Positions 37,364 to 46,260 are shown, numbered from the stretch's first letter. The stretch is DNA of 64,000 bases from Hyphomicrobiales bacterium (GCA_947454055.1 CANGIS010000003.1:108407-172406), one strand, 5' to 3'. The notes: generated by a model from the sequence alone, not told the origin. Numbers and translations: made by a program.

Positions 37364-37759
37364 TCAGGCCGTCTTTTCTTCGCTAAATCGATAGGTCACG
37401 TCCGAGAAGCAATCGGTCGGAAAGGTGTAGAATAGACGAAGGTCATGGTCGAATTCGTTCCGAATACCATGTTCCGCATCGGATGGAATAAAGACGGCCG
37501 ATCCGGGACCAACCAGGCTTTCCTCGCCATCAACCGTCACGATGCCTTGACCTTCGATGATAAAGTAAATCTCGGGCTGAAGATGGCGATGAAGGTTTAA
37601 ACATCCACCCGGCGCAAGCTCGGCAACGCCTGCAATCAGGCTATCGGTTGGCGTGATATCGCGACTGAACAAGGTGAACCACGACAATTGGCCGCGTACC
37701 GGGTCAGACCAGCCATCCTTTTGACGGTCTTTGATGCTCGTTACGACTGACTTGGCCAT
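37364..37759 (-). CDS. Single-domain cupin protein
   Basis: A 131-residue beta-barrel protein. The cupin metal motif is HRHLQPEIYFIIEG (HxH...E, about 57-70) followed by the second motif His in SDAEHGIRN (about 97), so the metal ligands are intact. The family covers isomerases, dioxygenases and sugar-binding proteins; the precise role here is unknown. It is monocistronic, divergent from a decayed glycosidase, with inverted repeats in the upstream region. Confidence 0.8.
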   Translation of the reverse strand: MAKSVVTSIKDRQKDGWSDPVRGQLSWFTLFSRDITPTDSLIAGVAELAPGGCLNLHRHLQPEIYFIIEGQGIVTVDGEESLVGPGSAVFIPSDAEHGIRNEFDHDLRLFYTFPTDCFSDVTYRFSEEKTA

Positions 37760-37777
37760 AAAAAATATCCCAATTAC

Positions 37778-37840
37778 GACAATTGTTCAAAAATAGTCGA
37801 TTCAATCGATATGTCTGTTCATAAATCGACAAAAATTGTC
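37778..37840. promoter_or_regulatory. Inverted repeats upstream of the cupin gene
   Basis: GACAATTGTTC (37778-37788) and GACAAAAATTGTC (37828-37840) are two palindromes sharing GACAA/TTGTC half-sites 40 nt apart. ATCGATTGAATCGA-like sequence lies between them. Their position in the A+T-rich 5' region of the cupin gene suggests operator sites for an unknown repressor. Confidence 0.35.
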
Positions 37841-37989
37841 TATCAAGCGTTTCGACGGGCAAGGGTTCGATCTCGCGTTTGGCCGCCTCCTGCGGTGCCA
37901 TGTTTATACGATCAACGATGTGTCCGTTGGCTGAGATTTCCGTTTCAGTCCCTGCCATAATTACCGATGGTGTGAGCTCGAAGACCAGC

Positions 37990-38166
37990 ATGACAAATGC
38001 TTTTCATACCTATGAAGTCGGTTGGGAACAGGATTTCATCACATCGTATTTTGATGGCAATGTTGTCAGCAAACGGTCTACACCGGCCGGTACCGACAAG
38101 CCGATGGATATGCTGAATTTGCCAGGTATTTTTCAGACAGCAGGATCACCGGTGCAAATCCGATAG
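37990..38166 (+). pseudogene. Remnant of a GH16 family glycoside hydrolase
   Basis: About 58 codons read FHTYEVGWEQDFITSYFDG followed by KPMDMLNLPGIF and end in SPVQIR at a TAG. This matches the C-terminal strand order of GH16 laminarinase/lichenase-type enzymes (HTY-x-W-x3-I-x-YxDG, KPMYMLxNL, then a Val-x-Ile-Asp-Tyr end). The active-site region is missing and no intact upstream part is seen. It is a decayed fragment. Confidence 0.55.
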
Positions 38167-38474
38167 CCGACCACTAGCTTATTCTCACCGCCACGTGGGC
38201 CAGCCGCACAACGCCGCATCATGTTACACCGACGACGCTGCATCTGTACGCCGATATCTGGTAGGTTTGATGATAACGGCGCAGGAAACAGCGGTTCCGC
38301 GCCCCCTCGTGGTTTTCTAAAGGACACTGGCCCTTTTCGGCCCGGCTTGATCGGCGGATTTTTTGGTAGGCCCATGGGCGGGGAGCACCCGATTGACGAG
38401 CCAGCCCCTAGTCGATAGCCTACCCTTATAACTTGAATAATCGCCGCAAAAAAATGGGCGTTTAAGGGGATGGA
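38167..38474. other. Intergenic stretch before the sugar ABC operon
   Basis: With the glycosidase fragment it forms a 715-bp region with no intact gene (37760-38474). I see no RNA gene or strong terminator in it. The last 60 bp should hold the promoter and AAGGGGA ribosome-binding site of the ABC transporter. Confidence 0.5.
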
Positions 38475-40034
38475 ATGGCGGTAGCACACCTCGCATCAGC
38501 GGGTACGCAGCATGCCGCGCAAGACGCCGCACTTTCTCTTCGGGGGATGATGAAGGCGTTTGGCGGTACGCTGGCCGTGAACGATGTGAGTTTCGATCTC
38601 CCTCGCGGCGAAATTCTGGCGCTGCTCGGCCAGAACGGGGCAGGAAAATCGACGATCATCAAAATGTTGGCGGGGGTGTACAAGCCCGATGCCGGCGAGA
38701 TGTATATGGACGGTGAACTGCATGACCCCCGCGCCAAAGGCCATTCGATTGCGTTTATCCATCAGGATCTTGGACTGATCGAATGGATGACGGTGGCTGA
38801 GAATATTGCGATGGCGCAGGGCTATCCGCGTCGGCACGGTTTTGTTGACTGGGAGGCGGTCGAGGAACTCGCGCGCAAATCGCTGGCGATGATTGCCTAT
38901 GACATTGATCCCCGCATGCGGATCAGCGATCTGACGCGCACCGAAAAATCGCTGGTGGCGATTGCCCGCGCGCTCGGCATTCAGGCCAGCGTGCTTGTTC
39001 TGGATGAACCGACGGCGAGCCTGCCGCAAGATGATGTTCAGCTTCTGTTTGATGTCTTGCGCGGGTTGAAGGCGCAAGGCGTCAGCATGATGTATGTTTC
39101 CCACCGCCTTGACGAGATTTTTGCCATTTCCGATCGGCTTGTTGTGCTGCGCGACGGCAAGCTTGTGGATGAGCGACTGACACGCGATGCGGATCCGGAA
39201 GGATTGATTGCGGCCATTATCGGGCGCCGTCCGGAAAGCGTGTTTGTCCGGCCACCGGCACCGACAACCATACCGCTTTTGCGCTGTGAGGGCTTGAAGG
39301 TGGCCGATGTCGGCCCTGTCGATTTTACGCTTCATGCCGGCGAGGTACTCTCGCTTGTGGGGCTGCGGGGTGCCGGACAGGAGCAGGTCGGGCGCGCCTT
39401 GATTGGCGATGATGCGATTAGAGCGGGGCAGGTCTGGCTGCATGGCCAGCCGCTCAAAAATGCTTCCCCGCAACAGGCCGTTCATTCCGGCATCGGCTTT
39501 GTCGCCGCGGATCGGGTGGCCGAATCGGTGGCTACCGGCCTCTCGGTGCGGGAAAATATGTTCATCAATCCGAGTGCTGCCGGACGGGGCCTGTTTGATG
39601 CGCGTGATCCGGCCGATGAAGCGGTTGAAAGCAGGGCGCTCGGGGCGGATGTCGGGCTCGCGCCGAATAATCCGGAAGCGCCGATCGAGACCCTGTCGGG
39701 CGGCAACCAGCAAAAGGTGGTGATGTCGCGCTGGATGCGCATCGGCCCTGACGTTCTGGTGCTCGAAGATCCGACCGCGGGTGTCGATGTCGGCGCAAAG
39801 GCCGAGATTTATCGTCTGCTCAGCTCGGCGCTGGCCAAAGGCAAGGCTGTTTTGCTGGTTTCCACCGATTTTGAAGAAGTGGCCGCGATCTGCCACCGCG
39901 CTCTGGTGTTTCAAGATGGCCGGATCGTCGCAGAAATTACCGATCAATTTCTTTCGGTTGAATCGATCACGCGGGCGACCTCGATGGCCGCTCACAGGGA
40001 CGACACCGTTTCCGCTCCAGATAAGGTACATTGA
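38475..40034 (+). CDS. CUT2-type sugar ABC transporter, ATP-binding protein
   Basis: A 519-residue double ATPase. The first domain has Walker A GQNGAGKST (about 55), VLVLDEPTASL and HRLDEI; its signature is the degenerate ISDLTRTEKSLVAIARAL. The second has a degraded Walker A, GLRGAGQEQ, but LSGGNQQKVVMSRWM and VLVLEDPTAGVDVG. One full and one partly inactive site are the rule in the ribose/xylose-type (CUT2) importers. It is followed three bases later by the permease. The sugar cannot be deduced. Confidence 0.92.
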   Translation: MAVAHLASAGTQHAAQDAALSLRGMMKAFGGTLAVNDVSFDLPRGEILALLGQNGAGKSTIIKMLAGVYKPDAGEMYMDGELHDPRAKGHSIAFIHQDLGLIEWMTVAENIAMAQGYPRRHGFVDWEAVEELARKSLAMIAYDIDPRMRISDLTRTEKSLVAIARALGIQASVLVLDEPTASLPQDDVQLLFDVLRGLKAQGVSMMYVSHRLDEIFAISDRLVVLRDGKLVDERLTRDADPEGLIAAIIGRRPESVFVRPPAPTTIPLLRCEGLKVADVGPVDFTLHAGEVLSLVGLRGAGQEQVGRALIGDDAIRAGQVWLHGQPLKNASPQQAVHSGIGFVAADRVAESVATGLSVRENMFINPSAAGRGLFDARDPADEAVESRALGADVGLAPNNPEAPIETLSGGNQQKVVMSRWMRIGPDVLVLEDPTAGVDVGAKAEIYRLLSSALAKGKAVLLVSTDFEEVAAICHRALVFQDGRIVAEITDQFLSVESITRATSMAAHRDDTVSAPDKVH

Positions 40035-40037
40035 CCG

Positions 40038-41105
40038 ATGAGTTCTTCCATCAAATCGACCGCGCTCGAGCCGACCCGGGCCGAGTTGGAACAGCTCTCC
40101 CTTGGGCAGAAGCTCTGGCGGCTGGCGCCGGTTTTTGGTCTGCCCATTTTTACCGTGATTCTTGTCGCGCTGTTTTCGGTGATGTTGCCCGAAACCTTCC
40201 CGACCCTGCTGAACATGCGCTCGATTCTGAACGACAAATCGATCATCGCGATTTTATCGTTGGCGGCGATGATTCCGATGATGGCGGGACGGATCGATTT
40301 GACCGTCGGCTATGGCATCGTGTTGTGGCATGTTCTGGCGATTGCGCTGCAGACGAAGCTGGGCTTCAGCTGGCCTGAAGCCTGTATCCTTGTTTTGTTG
40401 CTCGGTTGCGTGCTGGGTCTGATCAACGGATTTCTGGTCGAGCTTGCACAGATCGACAGCTTTATTGCGACGCTTGGCACCGGCACCATTCTTTACGCGC
40501 TGGCGCAATGGTATACCGAAGGCAGGCAGATCATCGGCGTTCTGCCGAAAGGGTTTACCGAGCTTTATTCCTCGATGCCTCTCGGCATTCCGGTGTCGTC
40601 GTTTTATGTCGCCTTTATCGCGTTGGTGCTCTGGGCGGTCGCCGAATATCTGCCCATCGGACGGTATCTTTACGCGATTGGCGCCAATCAGCGGGCGGCG
40701 CTGCTCAACGGTATTCCGACGCGGCGTTATGTGATTGGCAGCTTCGTTGCGTCCGGCATTTTGGGGGCCATTGCGGGCATTCTTCTGGCCGCACGGTTGC
40801 GCATCGGGCAGGCCAGCGTGGGGCTCGAATTTCTCTTGCCGGCATTGGTCGGGGCGTTCCTCGGATCGACCACCATTAAACCCGGCCGCGTGAATGTGTG
40901 GGGTACGCTTTTTGGTGTCGCCATTCTCGCCATCGGCATTTCCGGCATCCAGCAAATGGGCGGCGATTTTTATGTCGAGCCCTTGTTCAACGGGATCACG
41001 CTTTTGATTGCGATCGGCCTTGCCGGCTATGCCCAAAGACGGCGCGGCAGCGTTACCCATACCCGCGCCCAACAACCCCATTCGCCTGCTCCGCCAGCGG
41101 CTTGA
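40038..41105 (+). CDS. CUT2-type sugar ABC transporter, permease
   Basis: A 355-residue inner-membrane protein with about nine to ten hydrophobic helices, including LAAMIPMMAGRIDLTVGYGI, a motif near the second helix of the RbsC/XylH family. LLPALVGAFLGSTTIKPGRVNVWGT is the conserved cytoplasmic-loop and helix segment. The N-terminal 40 residues are cytoplasmic. It is tightly placed between the ATPase and the binding protein. Confidence 0.92.
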   Translation: MSSSIKSTALEPTRAELEQLSLGQKLWRLAPVFGLPIFTVILVALFSVMLPETFPTLLNMRSILNDKSIIAILSLAAMIPMMAGRIDLTVGYGIVLWHVLAIALQTKLGFSWPEACILVLLLGCVLGLINGFLVELAQIDSFIATLGTGTILYALAQWYTEGRQIIGVLPKGFTELYSSMPLGIPVSSFYVAFIALVLWAVAEYLPIGRYLYAIGANQRAALLNGIPTRRYVIGSFVASGILGAIAGILLAARLRIGQASVGLEFLLPALVGAFLGSTTIKPGRVNVWGTLFGVAILAIGISGIQQMGGDFYVEPLFNGITLLIAIGLAGYAQRRRGSVTHTRAQQPHSPAPPAA

Positions 41106-41178
41106 CCGCAGCGTGCGAAGGCACCCGCCCTTCTCGCCCCACGGCGCGAAGTCATAACGATAACCGGAGGAACACCCT

Positions 41179-42282
41179 ATGAAACACAAGCTCTCTCTGG
41201 CAGCCCTTGCTGCCACCGTCGCGCTGCCCATGCTGGCGGTTGCGGCGCATGCGGACGCCGTGTCGGACGCCCAGAAGACGGTTGATGTGATGAGCACGCC
41301 AAACGCTCCCTGGACCGGCCCAACCACGGGTCCGAAGGCGGCTGCCGGCAAGACGATCATCTATGTTTCGACCAACCAGAACAATGGCGGCGCGCTCGGC
41401 GCCGGCAATGGCGTGAAGGAAGCCGCCGCAAAGATCGGCTGGACCTTCAAGCTGATCGACGGCAAGGGCTCCGTTTCGGGGCAGGCTTCCGCCATGGCTC
41501 AGGCCATTGCCTCCAAGCCTGACGTGATCGTGCTTGGCGGCGTTGATGCCAAGGAGCAGGCAACGGCGGTTGAAGAAGCCGGCAAGCAAGGCATTGTGAT
41601 CATCGGCTGGCATGCTTACGCCCATCCGGGTGCGCATGAATCCCTGCCGATTTTCAACAACATCACCACCGATCCGATTGAAGTTGCCAAATCGGCGGCG
41701 GCTTATCCATGCGCCACGACCAAGGGCACGGTCGGTGCGGTTGTATTCACCGACTCCAACTATGAAATCGCCGTTCGCAAGTCGAACGCAATGGCCGATT
41801 ACATCAAGGCATGTGGCAATTCGAAGGTTCTCGAAATCGTCGATACCCCGCTGGCCGAAGCCTCGACCCGTATGCCTCAGCTGACCACGGCGTTGCTTCA
41901 GAAATACGGCAAGGCCTGGACGCATGCGCTTTCGATCAACGATCTAACCTTCGACTTCATGGCTCCTGCTCTGTCGGCTGCCGGCATCAAGGGTGACGGT
42001 AACCCGATCGCCATTTCGGCAGGTGACGGCTCGGAAGTTGCGTTCCAGCGTATCCGTTCCGGCGAATATCAGGCCGGCACGGTGGCCGAGCCTCTGAATC
42101 TTCAGGGCTGGCAGATTGTCGATGAAGCCAATCGCGCGATCAACAAGGCCAAGGAAAGCGGCTTTGTGGCTCTTCCGCATTTGTTCTTGCCATCCAACAT
42201 CAAAGCCGATGGTGGCCCGAAGAATACCTATGATCCAGACAATGGCTATCGTGATGTTTACGCCAAAATCTGGGGCAAATAA
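41179..42282 (+). CDS. CUT2-type sugar ABC transporter, periplasmic binding protein
   Basis: A 367-residue secreted protein. The signal peptide (MKHKLSLAALAATVALPML, cleavage after AHA at about residue 25) precedes a type I periplasmic-binding fold with IIYVSTNQNNGGALGAGNGV, SKPDVIVLGGVDAKEQA and IAISAGDGSEVAFQRIRSG. The Asp/Glu hinge residues of the ribose-binding group can be seen, but the ligand cannot be named. A strong terminator follows, so it is the last gene of the core transporter or the read-through point to the next gene. Confidence 0.92.
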   Translation: MKHKLSLAALAATVALPMLAVAAHADAVSDAQKTVDVMSTPNAPWTGPTTGPKAAAGKTIIYVSTNQNNGGALGAGNGVKEAAAKIGWTFKLIDGKGSVSGQASAMAQAIASKPDVIVLGGVDAKEQATAVEEAGKQGIVIIGWHAYAHPGAHESLPIFNNITTDPIEVAKSAAAYPCATTKGTVGAVVFTDSNYEIAVRKSNAMADYIKACGNSKVLEIVDTPLAEASTRMPQLTTALLQKYGKAWTHALSINDLTFDFMAPALSAAGIKGDGNPIAISAGDGSEVAFQRIRSGEYQAGTVAEPLNLQGWQIVDEANRAINKAKESGFVALPHLFLPSNIKADGGPKNTYDPDNGYRDVYAKIWGK

Positions 42283-42296
42283 GTCCTGATCGGAGG

Positions 42297-42328
42297 GCGC
42301 GGCGGGGTAATCTCCGCCGCGCTTTTTT
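42297..42328 (+). terminator. Rho-independent terminator after the sugar-binding protein gene
   Basis: GCGCGGCGG pairs with CCGCCGCGC around eight bases and is followed by TTTTTT. It is a strong GC-rich stem with a T run, placed 15 nt after the stop. Confidence 0.85.
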
Positions 42329-42410
42329 GTGGGGAACATCCGCAGCCATTTCGCCGCCCGCTCCGAAATGCCTCCGTCTGTTTCCGTTGTTTTCCCAAGG
42401 GAGTTCCGTC

Positions 42411-43673
42411 ATGTCGTCGCAAAACCTGCCCAAGCCCGATGCCGCAAAAAACATGACCCTGATCGGTCATTCCGATCAGGGGGGCCGCCCCGACGGCGTG
42501 CAGCTGATGGTCAATAAGGGACATGCTTTCATCGGCCATATGTTCTCGAAGGGCTTCTCGGTTGTGGATTGCACCAATCCGCGCGATCCCAAGCCCGTCA
42601 CCTATGTGCCCGCGCCCCATAATACCTGGAACATACACCTCCAGACCCACGGCGATCTGCTGCTCGTGATCCACGCCAAGGACATGTTTGCGGCGGCCGA
42701 GTTCCAGGATGAAAAAGCCTATTATAAAGGGGCGCTGGGCGAGAAGGTCGGCACGGCAACAGCCTCTACCGCACCGGTCCGCGACTGGTCGGCAGGTTTG
42801 GCCGTCTATGACATCAAGAACCCGAAAGAGCCCAAGCAGATCGGCTTTATGCCGGTTGAAGGCGGCGGCGTGCACCGCATCTGGTATACGGGCGGCCGCT
42901 GGGCCTATGTCTCGGTGCTGCTGGATGGCTTTACCGACTATATTTTCATGACGGTGGATATGGCTGATCCGGCGAACCCGAAACCCGCCGGCAAGCTCTG
43001 GCTCGATGGCATGAACACGGCGGCGGGCGAAAAGATTTCCTGGGCACCGAACAAGCGTTTCGGGTTGCATCATGCAACGGTCAGCGGCGACACGGCCTAT
43101 GGCGCCTGGCGCGACGCAGGTCTGGTCATGATCGACGTGAAGGACCGCGCCAATCCCTCGCTGATCCTGCACAAAAACTGGTCGCCTCCGTTCAATGGCG
43201 GCACGCATAATTGTCTGCATTTGCCGGACCGCGACCTGCTGGTGGTTCTCGATGAAGCGGTACTCGACGATTACGAGGACGGCTTCAAGCCGATCTGGTT
43301 ATTCGACGTGCGCGAGCCGACCAACCCCGTTTCGATCTCCACCCTTCCAACACCGCAAGAGGCGGATTATCGCCACAAAGGCGGCCATTTTGGTCCGCAC
43401 AATATCCATGAAAACCGGCCGGATGCCTTCGTTTCCTCCACGACGCTCTTTGCCACACTGCAAAATGCCGGCATTCGTGTGTATGACATCAAGAACCAGT
43501 ACCGGCCGGAAGAGATTGCCTATTTCGTGCCACCCAAGCCGCCCAAGCTGATTGACGGCCGGCCGAACCGCCCGCTGGTCATTCAATCCTGCGATGTCTA
43601 TGTCGATAAAGAGGGTCTGGTTTACGCCAATGATTATAATGGCGGGCTCTATATTCTCGAATATAAGGGCTGA
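42411..43673 (+). CDS. LVIVD-repeat beta-propeller protein
   Basis: A 420-residue protein made of repeated blades in which a Val/Ile-rich strand is followed by NPxxPK turns (FSVVDCTNPRDPKPV, LAVYDIKNPKEPKQIG, MTVDMADPANPKPAG, MIDVKDRANPSLIL, IWLFDVREPTNPVS, IRVYDIKNQYRPEE). This is the LVIVD/beta-propeller pattern. No signal peptide is seen. The propeller carries His- and Asp-rich loops (HNTWNIHLQTHGD, HFGPHNIHE) that may bind metal or substrate. A sugar-processing or lactonase-like role is suggested by its place after the ABC genes, but is not shown. AAGGGAG precedes the ATG. Confidence 0.8.
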   Translation: MSSQNLPKPDAAKNMTLIGHSDQGGRPDGVQLMVNKGHAFIGHMFSKGFSVVDCTNPRDPKPVTYVPAPHNTWNIHLQTHGDLLLVIHAKDMFAAAEFQDEKAYYKGALGEKVGTATASTAPVRDWSAGLAVYDIKNPKEPKQIGFMPVEGGGVHRIWYTGGRWAYVSVLLDGFTDYIFMTVDMADPANPKPAGKLWLDGMNTAAGEKISWAPNKRFGLHHATVSGDTAYGAWRDAGLVMIDVKDRANPSLILHKNWSPPFNGGTHNCLHLPDRDLLVVLDEAVLDDYEDGFKPIWLFDVREPTNPVSISTLPTPQEADYRHKGGHFGPHNIHENRPDAFVSSTTLFATLQNAGIRVYDIKNQYRPEEIAYFVPPKPPKLIDGRPNRPLVIQSCDVYVDKEGLVYANDYNGGLYILEYKG

Positions 43674-43719
43674 GCCGTTACAGCTGAAAGGCTCGCTTGC
43701 CTTTGAACCACGGACGGGA

Positions 43720-43752
43720 GACGCCCCAAACGGAGGGCGTCTTCGCCTTTTT
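43720..43752 (+). terminator. Terminator between the beta-propeller and MFS genes
   Basis: GACGCCC pairs with GGGCGTC around eight bases, followed by TTCGCCTTTTT. It lies immediately ahead of the MFS start codon, so the MFS gene must be read from a promoter inside or beyond it, or by read-through. Confidence 0.65.
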
Positions 43753-43767
43753 ATGGATTGGAATCCC

Positions 43768-44919
43768 ATGCCGATACAACTCTATGCTTTTGCCCTTGGC
43801 GCGTTTGCCATCGGCACGACCGAATTTGTCATCATGGGATTGTTGCCTCTGGTGGCATCCGATCTTTCGGTTTCTATTCCGGCAGCGGGCCTTCTCGTTA
43901 CAGGATATGCGCTTGGCGTCGTGTTGGGCGCTCCGATCATGACGCTGGGCACGACGAAGATTGACCGCAAGAAATTGCTAGTCGGTTTGATGAGCCTGTT
44001 CTTTTTCGGCAATCTTCTCGCCGGTCTTGCGCCAAGCTACGGGGTTTTGCTGATCGGACGGATTGTCTCCTCGCTGATGCATGGTGCGTTTTTCGGCGTT
44101 GCTTCGGTCGTGGCCACTTCGCTTGTGCCGAAAGAAAAGCAGGCGCGGGCGCTGGCTTTGATGTTTTCCGGCCTGGCCCTGTCCAACATTGTCGGCGTGC
44201 CTCTCGGTACGGCCATCGGACAGGCGGCGGGATGGCGCGTGACCTTCCTGCTGGTCAGTCTGCTTGGCCTAGCGTCGGGCGGGTTTCTGTTTGCCGTCAT
44301 GAAGCCGCAGGCGGCCGATGCGTCGGGCAGTATTGCCAATGAAATTTCGGCTTTGATGCGGCCGCGGGTCTGGCTGGCCCTTGGCACCACCACCTTCGGC
44401 TTCGGCGGCGTTTTTGTGGTGTGGACCTACATTGCCCCCATTCTCGGCACCGCCACCGGACTTTCGCCGCAATGGATCACGGCGGTGCTTTTCATCTTCG
44501 GCATCGGGCTCACTCTGGGCAATCATGTGATGGGTCTGTGGGCGGATAAATCGCTGTCCGTGGCCCTGATCGGCGTGCTCGTTGCCCTGATCGGGTTGAT
44601 GGCCCTGTTTTCGGTGACGATGGATTCGTTTGTGCCGGCAACGATAACGATCTTTCTGATCGGAATGGCGGCATTCGGCACCATTCCTCCGCTTCAGATC
44701 GGCATTATGAATGCCGCCGAGGGGGCGCCCAATCTATCGTCGGCGCTCAACATCGCCGCGTTTAATCTGGGCAATGCGGGCGGCGCGTGGATCGGCGGAC
44801 TTTTGATCGGCGCAGGCTTCCCCTTTTCAGAACTCGCTTTGGCCGGAGCGTGCGTCAGCTCGATCGGTCTGGTGTTTGCGCTGGTCAGCCGCTCCCAAAC
44901 TGTACGCCAACCGACCTGA
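43768..44919 (+). CDS. MFS transporter, AraJ/YdhP-like
   Basis: A 383-residue protein with twelve hydrophobic helices. It begins MPIQLYAFALGAFAIGTTEF, the start of the AraJ/NepI-type drug:H+ antiporter 1 group, with LVTGYALGVVLGAPIMTLG and DRKKLLVGLM as the MFS loop motif. It could export a sugar or drug. An ATG 15 nt upstream (43753) is the other start choice. The gene lies close to the sugar ABC operon but after a terminator. Confidence 0.85.
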   Translation: MPIQLYAFALGAFAIGTTEFVIMGLLPLVASDLSVSIPAAGLLVTGYALGVVLGAPIMTLGTTKIDRKKLLVGLMSLFFFGNLLAGLAPSYGVLLIGRIVSSLMHGAFFGVASVVATSLVPKEKQARALALMFSGLALSNIVGVPLGTAIGQAAGWRVTFLLVSLLGLASGGFLFAVMKPQAADASGSIANEISALMRPRVWLALGTTTFGFGGVFVVWTYIAPILGTATGLSPQWITAVLFIFGIGLTLGNHVMGLWADKSLSVALIGVLVALIGLMALFSVTMDSFVPATITIFLIGMAAFGTIPPLQIGIMNAAEGAPNLSSALNIAAFNLGNAGGAWIGGLLIGAGFPFSELALAGACVSSIGLVFALVSRSQTVRQPT

Positions 44920-44921
44920 CG

Positions 44922-44948
44922 GTTCGGGGGCTGGAGCCTCGCCCGAAC
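44922..44948 (+). terminator. Hairpin after the MFS gene
   Basis: GTTCGGG pairs with CCCGAAC and the inner GGCT with AGCC, directly behind the MFS stop, with no T run. A possible weak terminator. The 259-bp interval up to the outer-membrane gene holds no other gene. Confidence 0.35.
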
Positions 44949-45116
44949 GCTTTGCAGAGACGTCGATCTTGTCTGCTTGACACGACGCCCGAAACGGGGC
45001 GTGGCGCCGATGGTTTGTACGAGGTGAAGGGCAAACCTTCGGATTCCGACCTCGTCCTCACCATGTTGCAAATATATCGCACCGCAAAACTTAGTTTTTA
45101 ATTCTTGCGAAAGATT

Positions 45117-45144
45117 TTGCACTCTAGGTAGAAAACGCTATGTA
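45117..45144 (+). promoter_or_regulatory. Sigma-70 type promoter of the outer-membrane protein gene
   Basis: TTGCAC (45117-45122), 16 nt, then TATGTA (45139-45144), about 35 bp ahead of the start codon. Downstream comes the palindrome ACTCTAGAGT and a run of eight T before GAGG, giving an unusual leader. The partial repeat CACTCTAG occurs twice (45120 and 45149). Confidence 0.5.
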
Positions 45145-45178
45145 ACCACACTCTAGAGTTGTTTTTTTTGAGGTTCCC

Positions 45179-46153
45179 ATGAAAAAGTTAGTTATTGCCG
45201 CAGTTTTGGCCAGTGCACCGTTCGCAGCTCAGGCTGCTGATATGCCTTCGAAGGCTAAGAAGGCCGCTCCAGTCGCCCATGTGACGGAAGCCTCTGTTTT
45301 GAATTTCGATGGCTTCGTCGGTGGCGAAATCGGCTATCAGTCGACGTCGCACGGCTTCGATTACGGCGCGGGCAACCAGGACATGGGCAATGACAAGGGC
45401 CTGAATCTGAACGTCCATGGCAGCTTCGAGACCATGCTTTCGAGCCAGTACGGCCTTCAGATGGACGCTGCGTTGAACCGCACGACCCATGATTTCGGCA
45501 CCATCCAGGGTCAGGACCTGAACTACTCGACCATGGTACCAACGATCGCCGGTCACGTCTTCTGGCGTGATTCGTCGAAGGGCTTGGTTGGCGTGTTCGC
45601 TCAATCGACCACGACGGACAATCTTTTGATTGGTACGGTCGCAACCGGCTACACCTATGCCGGTGTTGAAGGTCAGTACTTCATGAACGGCTTTACGGCC
45701 TATGGCCAGGTTGCCTATCTCAGCGCATCCATCCCAGGCGCCAGCTTGGTGGGTGACGTGAAGGGCGACGGATATGCCCTCGCCGCTCAACTTCGCTACT
45801 TCGTTGACCCGAACCTCATGATTGCGCTTCGCGGCAGCTACACCCAGGCTTCCTATCAGTATGCTGGCGTGACCCTTGCCGATAACTCGACGTCGGTTGT
45901 CGGCCTTCGCGCTGAATACCGGTTGCCGAATAACCCAGCCAGCCTTTACGCCGATGTCAGCTACAACATGAACAAGATTGATGCTTCGTCTTCAGAGGGC
46001 GTCAAGTTGTCCATGGACGATGCCCGCGTGATGTTCGGTTTGAACCTGAACCTCGGTGGCAAGTCGCTGCTCGAGCGTGATCGTTCGGGTGCGTCGCTGA
46101 GCACCATCGACGCTCCGACCACTGCCGTGAGCCCTAACACGCCGCAGACCTAA
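45179..46153 (+). CDS. Outer-membrane beta-barrel protein (porin-like)
   Basis: A 324-residue exported protein. The signal peptide (MKKLVIAAVLASAPFAAQA, cleaved before ADM) is followed by a chain of amphipathic beta strands alternating with Gly/Asn/Asp-rich turns, for example YALAAQLRYFVDPNLMIALR and GLRAEYRLPNNPASLYADVS. This fits an outer-membrane barrel. The last 30 residues are Ser/Thr/Pro-rich instead of ending in an aromatic residue, so classification as a classical porin is uncertain. Good promoter and terminator suggest strong, independent expression. Confidence 0.75.
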   Translation: MKKLVIAAVLASAPFAAQAADMPSKAKKAAPVAHVTEASVLNFDGFVGGEIGYQSTSHGFDYGAGNQDMGNDKGLNLNVHGSFETMLSSQYGLQMDAALNRTTHDFGTIQGQDLNYSTMVPTIAGHVFWRDSSKGLVGVFAQSTTTDNLLIGTVATGYTYAGVEGQYFMNGFTAYGQVAYLSASIPGASLVGDVKGDGYALAAQLRYFVDPNLMIALRGSYTQASYQYAGVTLADNSTSVVGLRAEYRLPNNPASLYADVSYNMNKIDASSSEGVKLSMDDARVMFGLNLNLGGKSLLERDRSGASLSTIDAPTTAVSPNTPQT

Positions 46154-46229
46154 TCCTGAAAGGGATTGGATGCGCTTAGCGATGGGCCGGTTCCTCGGAA
46201 CCTGCCTGATCGGTGAGGATCTGATTAAG

Positions 46230-46260
46230 AGCCCTCCGCAGGTTGCGGGGGGCTTTTTTA
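46230..46260 (+). terminator. Rho-independent terminator of the outer-membrane gene
   Basis: AGCCCTCCGC pairs with GCGGGGGGCT around a five-base loop, with TTTTTTA behind. It is well formed and placed 76 nt after the stop. Confidence 0.85.

Noticed and set aside
37704..37991. Minus-strand frame of 95 codons beside the cupin gene
   Set aside because: Overlaps the cupin N-terminus and the glycosidase remnant, with no motif or ribosome-binding site.
38496..40031. A 511-codon open frame antisense to the sugar ABC ATPase
   Set aside because: It is a shadow of the codon bias of the sense gene, which has clear Walker and signature motifs; the antisense product has none.
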